DNA of 5,812 nucleotides, taken from assembly GCA_902796895.1 (NCBI GenBank), contig CADBQV010000250.1, forward strand, positions 1 through 5,812, written 5' to 3'. Below are positions 1 through 4,213 of the stretch, piece by piece. Each line of letters starts with the position of its first letter. Positions within the stretch are counted from its first letter, which is position 1. The position numbers and the translations under genes were made by a program. A model generated the notes under the pieces. That model saw only the letters and a program-made list of their open reading frames with translations. It made no database searches and was not told the origin of the DNA. Source of the stretch: an uncultured Erysipelotrichaceae bacterium (GTDB taxonomy: Bacteria; Bacillota_I; Bacilli_A; Acholeplasmatales; Anaeroplasmataceae).

Positions 1-260
1 ATATTAAATTTACCATCAGAAAATGCACCTGCACCACCAAAGCCATTAGTAATTGAACATGCTGGTTTACAGCCACTCTTTCCATCAATTATTGGGCATT
101 TTTCAATTTTATGCTCATTAATTGGGCATTTTCTATTATAAATATTTTTGCCTTTATCAATTAATAATATTTTTAAATTTGGCGCTTTTGCCATAAATTC
201 ATATGCGTCAAAGACACCTGCAGGACCGGCTCCTACAATAATTACATCATACTTCATCAT
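1..260 (-). CDS. FAD-dependent dehydrogenase, COG2509-type (N-terminal 86 codons, cut by window edge)
   Basis: This is the N-terminal part of a flavoprotein. Residues 6-15 read VIIVGAGPAG, the dinucleotide-binding GxGxxG loop that contacts FAD, and the acidic residue expected at the end of the second strand is D35 (ILLIDKG). Residues 73-84 read GFGGAGAFSDGK, which I recognise from the COG2509 family of uncharacterised FAD-dependent dehydrogenases. Between them lie four cysteines (C45, C55, C64, C68), also typical of that family; a metal or redox role is only inferred. The substrate is unknown. Two in-frame ATGs stand side by side (260 and 257). A GAGGA at 270-266 is 5 nt from the first, which I chose; 257 is equally possible. 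The start lies inside the end of uvrC, overlapping it by 14 nt (11 from 257), so translation is probably coupled. The C-terminal catalytic part is outside the window. Confidence 0.85.
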   Translation of the reverse strand, partial: MMKYDVIIVGAGPAGVFDAYEFMAKAPNLKILLIDKGKNIYNRKCPINEHKIEKCPIIDGKSGCKPACSITNGFGGAGAFSDGKFN

Positions 261-2019
261 TACTATCCTCACTATTAAAATAATTATAGACATTTAAGGC
301 AATATTTTTAGGAATGCCTGATTTAATAATTTCATCTAGGCTTGCCTTTTTTATTGCATCTACTGTAATAAATTTCGTCATTAATAATTCTTTTCTTTTT
401 TTACCTAATCCTTCTATTTCATCTAAATAAGATTCAAAAAATCCTTTTGCTTTAGTTGATCTAAAGAAAGATATCGCAAAATCATGAACTCTTTGTGATA
501 TATCTGAAATTAGTAAAAATATTGGATCATTTTTATCAATTTCTATAAATTTTTCATTAAAATATAATATTGTTGCCTTATGATGATCATCCTTTTGAAT
601 ACCTAAAATAGGTATATTTAAATTAAGTGAATGAATAACATCACTTGCAGCATTTACTTGTATTTTTCCACCATCCATAATAATTAAATTAGGCATTGTG
701 GAATTTTCCATTAAAAGTCTATAATATCTTCTATATATTACTTCCTTCATTGTTTCATAGTCATTCGCCCCAACTACAGTTTTAACATGATATTTTCTAA
801 ATAATTTAGGACATGGCTTACCATTAACATATGAAACCATTGCTGAAACAGGATACTCACCAAACAAATTTGAATTATCAAAAGCTTCAATTACTCTTGG
901 TGCTTCAATATTTAATAAATTACCTAATCTTTCTATTGTTTCAACCTTTTTAAGTACAGTATTTTTATATATATTTCTTCTATTTTCTAAATTATATTTA
1001 GCATTATATAATGCCATATCTAATAATTCTTTTTTCTTACCAATTTTTACATCTACATATTCAATTCCTAAAACATCTTTTATATCTAGAAGTGATATAC
1101 CAATAGATGCGATTTCTTTAGGCTTTGTAGTTTCTTCATAAAATTGAATTATATAATTATATACTTCATCTTCTAAATTATCATATAAATTAATAATTGT
1201 TTGATGGTTTTGAACAATTGAACCTAGTCTTGTTATTATTATATTTATAGATATTTCATCATCTAATACATATACTCCTACATAATCTCTTGATGTTAAA
1301 TCATTAATAGTTATTTTTTGTTTTTTAATTGTTTTTTCGATTGCTTCAATTAAATTTCTTTTTTCAATTGCTTTTTCAAATTCTAAATTATTTGAAGCCT
1401 CTTCCATCTCATTTTTTAATTTATCTAATATATCTTTAGCATCACCATTTAAAAATGATGATATTTTAGATTTATATAATGAATAATCTATATCTTCTTT
1501 ATTAATACATGGTGCTAAGCATTGATTTAATGAATAATAAAGACATGGCTTATTAGGTATATGATTACATTTTCTAAGTGGATATAATTTATTTAATAAA
1601 TCTACTGTTAATCTTGCTTCAAACACATTAGGATATGGTCCAAAATATCTTGCATATCCTTTTTTTCTTTTATTTCTTGTAACAATTAATCTAGGGTGTT
1701 TTTCATTAGTTAGTGCTATATGAGGGTATGTTTTATCATCTGTTAAGCTAATATTATATTTAGGATCATATTCCTTAATTAAATTAATTTCAAGGACATA
1801 TGCTTCAAGCTCACTTTCAGTTATTATATATCTAAAATCTCTAATTTCAGATACAAGCTTTGTAGTTTTAGCATTATGAGCACCATGAAAGTAGCTTCTT
1901 ACTCTGTTTTTTAAATTTTTAGCTTTACCAACATAAATTACAACCCCATCCTTATCAAGCATTTGATAGCTTCCAGGCTTATCAGGAAGTAATTTAAGCT
2001 TTTCCTCTATTATAGACAT
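247..2019 (-). CDS. uvrC: UvrABC excision nuclease subunit C
   Basis: UvrC makes the two cuts, 3' then 5' of a DNA lesion, in nucleotide excision repair after UvrA and UvrB mark the site. The 590-residue protein is full length. The N-terminal GIY-YIG nuclease (about 12-92) shows GSY at 16-18, YVG at 29-31, R39 and E77. A cysteine set C151, C159, C167, C171 matches the cluster that binds [4Fe-4S] in E. coli UvrC. A UVR helical hairpin (about 196-231) would bind UvrB. The RNase H-like 5' nuclease (about 374-520) keeps D381 (FDNSN), D449 (MDGGK) and H512 (VHDFA), the expected D-D-H triad. Two helix-hairpin-helix motifs follow (about 531-582). Just before H512 the usual DE is QR, and the residue after it is D instead of R. 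The start ATG overlaps the upstream stop as TAATG, with an AAGGTGA ribosome site inside that gene. The stop is TGA. Confidence 0.97.
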   Translation of the reverse strand: MSIIEEKLKLLPDKPGSYQMLDKDGVVIYVGKAKNLKNRVRSYFHGAHNAKTTKLVSEIRDFRYIITESELEAYVLEINLIKEYDPKYNISLTDDKTYPHIALTNEKHPRLIVTRNKRKKGYARYFGPYPNVFEARLTVDLLNKLYPLRKCNHIPNKPCLYYSLNQCLAPCINKEDIDYSLYKSKISSFLNGDAKDILDKLKNEMEEASNNLEFEKAIEKRNLIEAIEKTIKKQKITINDLTSRDYVGVYVLDDEISINIIITRLGSIVQNHQTIINLYDNLEDEVYNYIIQFYEETTKPKEIASIGISLLDIKDVLGIEYVDVKIGKKKELLDMALYNAKYNLENRRNIYKNTVLKKVETIERLGNLLNIEAPRVIEAFDNSNLFGEYPVSAMVSYVNGKPCPKLFRKYHVKTVVGANDYETMKEVIYRRYYRLLMENSTMPNLIIMDGGKIQVNAASDVIHSLNLNIPILGIQKDDHHKATILYFNEKFIEIDKNDPIFLLISDISQRVHDFAISFFRSTKAKGFFESYLDEIEGLGKKRKELLMTKFITVDAIKKASLDEIIKSGIPKNIALNVYNYFNSEDSNDEV

Positions 2020-2768
2020 TATTCACCTTTTAATTGATTAATTTTATTTAAAAATTCTTCTATTTTCATTTTAGCCTTATTATTTTTAATTTTTATTAAA
2101 ACTAATGGATATTTTTTCTTTAAATTATTAATTTTATTTAATAATTTTTCACTTAATAAATTCTTTTTATTTATTAATTCATTTGAAATAGATTCTTTTT
2201 TATTATCAAATTCTAATTTTAAATTTGATAATTTTAAAATTGCTTTAGAAATGTTAATATGCTTAATAGTAGATAATATTGTATCTAATACAAATAAAAT
2301 AATTAATATAGAAAATAAAATATATTTTAGTGTATCTGGTATTATATCAACTAAATATGTAAATAAAGGATTTAATAAATATATAACTACAACAACAAGT
2401 ATTGCAAATAAAGTAGAATTTCTTAAGCATACTCTACCATTAATATTTAATATTCTTTCACTGTAGTCCCAAAATGACATATGAAATATTAATTCAATTA
2501 ATACACTTGTTATATATTCAAGTGTTGATGTTAATATAAATCCAAGTATAAATATTAATACTGGGCTATACCACATATTTAAATCATATAGCCATTTTAA
2601 GGATATTATAATAATTAAAGCACCAAATCCATATATTGGACAAAGTGGAGCGTATAAAAATCCTCTATTTGTTATTTTTTTAGTTAATATAAATACATAT
2701 ATCACTTCACATATATATCCTAAGATGGAATATATAATAAAATATAAAAAATAATTTATAAATAACAT
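2019..2768 (-). CDS. PF06541-type integral membrane protein (putative ABC transporter permease family) with charged C-terminal tail
   Basis: The protein has about five membrane segments (roughly residues 4-28, 43-61, 68-92, 118-137, 148-168), followed by a lysine-rich, coiled-coil-like cytoplasmic tail (about 175-249). Two motifs identify the family: NRGFL at 34-38 running into PIYGFGAL at 44-51, and FWDYS at 99-103 followed by NINGRVCL at 108-115. These are hallmarks of PF06541, named 'putative ABC transporter permease', although the transport role is unproven and no ATPase or binding protein is seen nearby. The start fits the family N-terminus (IIYSILGYICEVIY), and the next methionine is at residue 65. 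No ribosome binding site precedes it: the bases before ATG are cttataaaat, directly after the U-tract of the rpoZ terminator. The stop overlaps the uvrC start by one base. The function, and any link to DNA repair, are unknown. Confidence 0.85.
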   Translation of the reverse strand: MLFINYFLYFIIYSILGYICEVIYVFILTKKITNRGFLYAPLCPIYGFGALIIIISLKWLYDLNMWYSPVLIFILGFILTSTLEYITSVLIELIFHMSFWDYSERILNINGRVCLRNSTLFAILVVVVIYLLNPLFTYLVDIIPDTLKYILFSILIILFVLDTILSTIKHINISKAILKLSNLKLEFDNKKESISNELINKKNLLSEKLLNKINNLKKKYPLVLIKIKNNKAKMKIEEFLNKINQLKGE

Positions 2769-2777
2769 ATTTTATAA

Positions 2778-2807
2778 GAAAATAAAAAGCGGTGATTCTA
2801 AACCGCT
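2778..2807 (-). terminator. Intrinsic terminator after rpoZ
   Basis: Read on the minus strand, a 6-bp perfect stem AGCGGT / ACCGCT (2807-2802 with 2793-2788) encloses an 8-nt loop and is followed by TTTTATTTT. It begins 4 nt after the rpoZ stop codon. Flanking A and T runs can lengthen the stem across a T-T mismatch, so it could also work in the plus direction, but no plus-strand gene arrives here. The stem is short, so read-through into the next gene is likely. Confidence 0.8.
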
Positions 2808-2811
2808 ATTT

Positions 2812-3036
2812 TTATCTTTTCTTGAAAGTGATTGTAGTTTTATCCGCTAATACTTCTTCAAGTGCAATACCAAGTGATTTTGCACATAAAGAATCCTCAA
2901 GTGGACTCCATCCTTCTTCCATATCGATTATTTTTGCACGCTTAGCTGCAACATAAGCAAGCTTATATTTAGAATCAATTTTATCTAGTAGTGCGTCAAT
3001 TGAAGGATAACGCATACCATCGTATTCTTGTTTCAT
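2812..3036 (-). CDS. rpoZ: DNA-directed RNA polymerase omega subunit
   Basis: Omega is the small subunit that helps beta-prime fold and join core RNA polymerase. The 74-residue product carries the family signature RYPSIDALLDKIDSKYKL at 9-26, then the AAKRA helix at 30-34, and KSLGIALEEVLADK at 53-66, which corresponds to the usual 'KPVxIALEEIxxGKI'. The length is typical for Bacillota. The start at 3036 is supported by a GGAGG at 3049-3045, 8 nt upstream; M8 is a possible but poorer start. It lies 54 nt behind gmk in the same direction, the usual gmk-rpoZ pairing in Bacillota. It may also have its own promoter in that gap (see the promoter entry). A terminator follows directly. Its base composition is less AT-extreme than its neighbours, as is gmk's, which fits a conserved, well expressed gene. 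Confidence 0.96.
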   Translation of the reverse strand: MKQEYDGMRYPSIDALLDKIDSKYKLAYVAAKRAKIIDMEEGWSPLEDSLCAKSLGIALEEVLADKTTITFKKR

Positions 3037-3044
3037 ATTACATT

Positions 3045-3049
3045 CCTCC
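3045..3049 (-). promoter_or_regulatory. rpoZ ribosome binding site
   Basis: GGAGG sits 8 nt before the ATG at 3036 and decides the start. A start-stop pair ATG-TAA (3043-3038) lies between this site and the start; it is out of frame with rpoZ and probably has no meaning. Confidence 0.8.
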
Positions 3050-3056
3050 GAAAATT

Positions 3057-3085
3057 ATTATAACAAATTAAGAAGTAATAATCAA
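3057..3085 (-). promoter_or_regulatory. Candidate sigma-A promoter for rpoZ in the gmk-rpoZ gap
   Basis: On the minus strand, TTGATT (3085-3080) is followed by a 17-nt spacer and a perfect TATAAT (3062-3057), preceded by TG one base away, which makes an extended -10. The predicted start of the RNA, about 3050-3049, would fall right at the GGAGG of rpoZ, giving a leader of only about 13 nt. In DNA this rich in A and T such matches do arise by chance, but the combination of correct spacing, extended -10 and intergenic position is good. Confidence 0.45.
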
Positions 3086-3090
3086 GATTA

Positions 3091-3714
3091 TTACTCTTCT
3101 TCTCCAATTAATTCCATATATTTATGGATAGATCTTGAGGTTTTCGCATGCTCTGCTCTAATTATCGCAATAATTCTATCAGCAGCGTTTTTAACCTCGT
3201 CATTTACAACTATATAATCATATAAATAAGCTTTTTTAAATTCTCTATTAGCCTTTTGAATTCTTTGTTGAATTATTTCTTCTGATTCAGTACCACGCTT
3301 TTTAAGTCTATTATATAATGCTTCTTTTGAAGGTGGTGCTATAAATATCATAACACAATCAGGCATTTTTTCTTTAACTTGTTGAGCACCCTCTACTTCA
3401 ATTTCAAGTACTACTTCTTGACCATCGTTTAATCTTTCATTAACCTTATCAAGTGGTGTTCCATAATAATTACCAACAAATTCAGCATGCTCTAAAAGCT
3501 TACCATTTTTAATTTTATCTTCAAATTCCTCTTTAGAGACGAAATAATAATCCTTACCGTCTACCTCACCTGGTCTTTGCTTACGTGTAGTCATAGATAC
3601 ACTATATACTAAATTATGATTAGGCATTTCAAATAATGCTTTTCTTACAGTACCCTTACCTACACCAGATGGGCCTGAAATTACTACTAATAAACCACGA
3701 TTGTTTAGCTTCAT
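3091..3714 (-). CDS. gmk: Guanylate kinase
   Basis: Guanylate kinase phosphorylates GMP (and dGMP) to GDP with ATP in the cytoplasm, an essential step for nucleotide supply. At 207 residues it has the usual length. The P-loop GPSGVGKGT is at 14-22. The guanylate kinase signature spans 42-59 (T42, T43, R44, R47, E50, G53, Y56, F58). GMP-binding positions expected in the family are S38, R44, E75 and Y84 (EHAEF and NYYGT stretches), and the LID arginines are in the RLKKRGTESEEIIQQR region. No key residue is missing. An AGGAGG at 3727-3722, 7 nt from the ATG, fixes the start. It lies 56 nt behind a YbjN-like gene and 54 nt before rpoZ, all in one direction. In many Bacillota gmk and rpoZ are adjacent, close to the rqcH (yloA) gene, as here. 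Confidence 0.97.
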   Translation of the reverse strand: MKLNNRGLLVVISGPSGVGKGTVRKALFEMPNHNLVYSVSMTTRKQRPGEVDGKDYYFVSKEEFEDKIKNGKLLEHAEFVGNYYGTPLDKVNERLNDGQEVVLEIEVEGAQQVKEKMPDCVMIFIAPPSKEALYNRLKKRGTESEEIIQQRIQKANREFKKAYLYDYIVVNDEVKNAADRIIAIIRAEHAKTSRSIHKYMELIGEEE

Positions 3715-3741
3715 AATAATTCCTCCTAAATTATAATTTAC

Positions 3742-3770
3742 ATTTTACATTATTTTGTATAAAAATACAA
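3742..3770 (-). promoter_or_regulatory. Possible promoter for gmk, overlapping a small inverted repeat
   Basis: On the minus strand, TTGTAT (3770-3765), a 17-nt spacer and TAAAAT (3747-3742) make a weak sigma-A-like pair with a predicted RNA start near 3735, leaving room for the gmk AGGAGG. The TTGTAT is one arm of an inverted repeat TTGTAT-N4-ATACAA (3755-3770). A closer TATAAT at 3735-3730 would place the RNA start inside the ribosome site, so I prefer the upstream one. The gene could equally be transcribed from upstream. Confidence 0.3.
3755..3770. repeat. Inverted repeat directly after the YbjN-like gene
   Basis: TTGTAT and ATACAA, 6-bp arms around a 4-nt A/T loop, start at the base after the stop codon of the YbjN-like gene. 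There is no following T-run in the minus direction and the stem is nearly all A-T, so it is unlikely to terminate transcription. It might be an operator, a processing hairpin, or chance. Confidence 0.35.
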
Positions 3771-4142
3771 TTATAATTCATCTATTTCATTAGCTAATGC
3801 TGATATATTTAAAAATATATTATCTAATACATCTTTAATGTTATTATCAATTATAGAATTATATTCTAAATAAAGAATTCCTTCATTTAATTTACATACT
3901 AAATATTTACTTACAACATTAAATGTATTTATTTTATCTAATAATTTATTATCATCAGTCTTTTTTAAATTAATAATAAAAGAGAAATTATCTTCTGTTA
4001 TTTTAAAATAAGGATATATTATAACATTATCCTTTAATGTTAATGTTAATTCATATCTTCCTTCATTTAATTTATATGATATATTTTTCTCTTTTAAATA
4101 TTTTTTTATTATATCATCACTTGATTTAAAAAATAGTCCCAT
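3771..4142 (-). CDS. Small uncharacterised protein, possibly YbjN-like
   Basis: This 123-residue soluble protein has no signal peptide or membrane segment. I do not recognise it with certainty. The order of elements resembles the YbjN / type III chaperone-like fold: an N-terminal helix (about 8-19), a beta-rich middle (about 22-60), a helix with an FN pair (INTFN at 71-75), two strands (about 80-94, where a hairpin LNEG separates CK from LYLEY), and a C-terminal amphipathic helix (about 98-120). YbjN-type proteins have been linked to regulation or chaperone-like roles, but nothing here fixes a function. The start is supported by AGAGG 7 nt upstream. It is the first gene of the minus-strand run toward gmk and is divergent from rqcH. 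Base composition is as AT-rich as rqcH and lower in GC than gmk. That it is a real gene is likely; the family call is tentative. Confidence 0.75.
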   Translation of the reverse strand: MGLFFKSSDDIIKKYLKEKNISYKLNEGRYELTLTLKDNVIIYPYFKITEDNFSFIINLKKTDDNKLLDKINTFNVVSKYLVCKLNEGILYLEYNSIIDNNIKDVLDNIFLNISALANEIDEL

Positions 4143-4153
4143 AATAAAACCTC

Positions 4154-4182
4154 TTGATATTATTATTATAGATTAAAATAAT
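4154..4182 (+). promoter_or_regulatory. Candidate promoter for rqcH
   Basis: TTGATA (4154-4159) is followed by a 17-nt spacer and AATAAT (4177-4182), predicting an RNA start near 4189-4190. It overlaps the candidate -10 of the divergent YbjN-like gene (4165-4170), so the two promoters could compete for polymerase. The -10 lacks the first T, and chance matches are common in such DNA. Confidence 0.35.
4165..4170 (-). promoter_or_regulatory. Candidate -10 element for the YbjN-like gene
   Basis: A perfect TATAAT on the minus strand lies 22 nt from the ATG at 4142, with an expected RNA start near 4158 and the AGAGG site downstream. No good -35 is seen 16-18 nt upstream, so this rests on the -10 and its position alone. 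Confidence 0.4.
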
Positions 4183-4203
4183 AAAAAATGATATACTTTA
4201 AAT

Positions 4204-4209
4204 GGTGAT
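4204..4209 (+). promoter_or_regulatory. rqcH ribosome binding site (GGTGAT type)
   Basis: GGTGAT pairs with the 5' side of the anti-Shine-Dalgarno region and lies 4 nt before the ATG at 4214. It overlaps the alternative ATG at 4202, which itself has no ribosome site, so it argues for the start at 4214. uvrC uses the same GGTGA type. Confidence 0.65.
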
Positions 4210-4213
4210 TTTT

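Noticed and set aside
2041..2260. A/T-rich, repeat-like stretch inside the membrane protein gene
   Set aside because: It encodes the lysine/asparagine/isoleucine-rich C-terminal helices in a continuous frame; no regular repeat unit is visible.
2251..2466. Open frame of 71 codons on the plus strand
   Set aside because: It lies wholly inside the membrane protein gene on the other strand, which has clear family motifs; no ribosome site and no recognisable product.
3038..3043. ATG-TAA start-stop pair before rpoZ
   Set aside because: Only one base separates it from the GGAGG, too close for initiation, and two-codon frames arise easily by chance.
3730..3735. Perfect TATAAT (minus strand) just before the gmk ribosome site
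   Set aside because: The RNA would begin inside the AGGAGG and destroy it, so it is unlikely to serve gmk; such strings are common in this A/T-rich DNA.
3755..3770. Inverted repeat as a terminator for the YbjN-like gene
   Set aside because: The stem is 6 bp, nearly all A-T, and is not followed by a T-run on the minus strand; kept only as a repeat.
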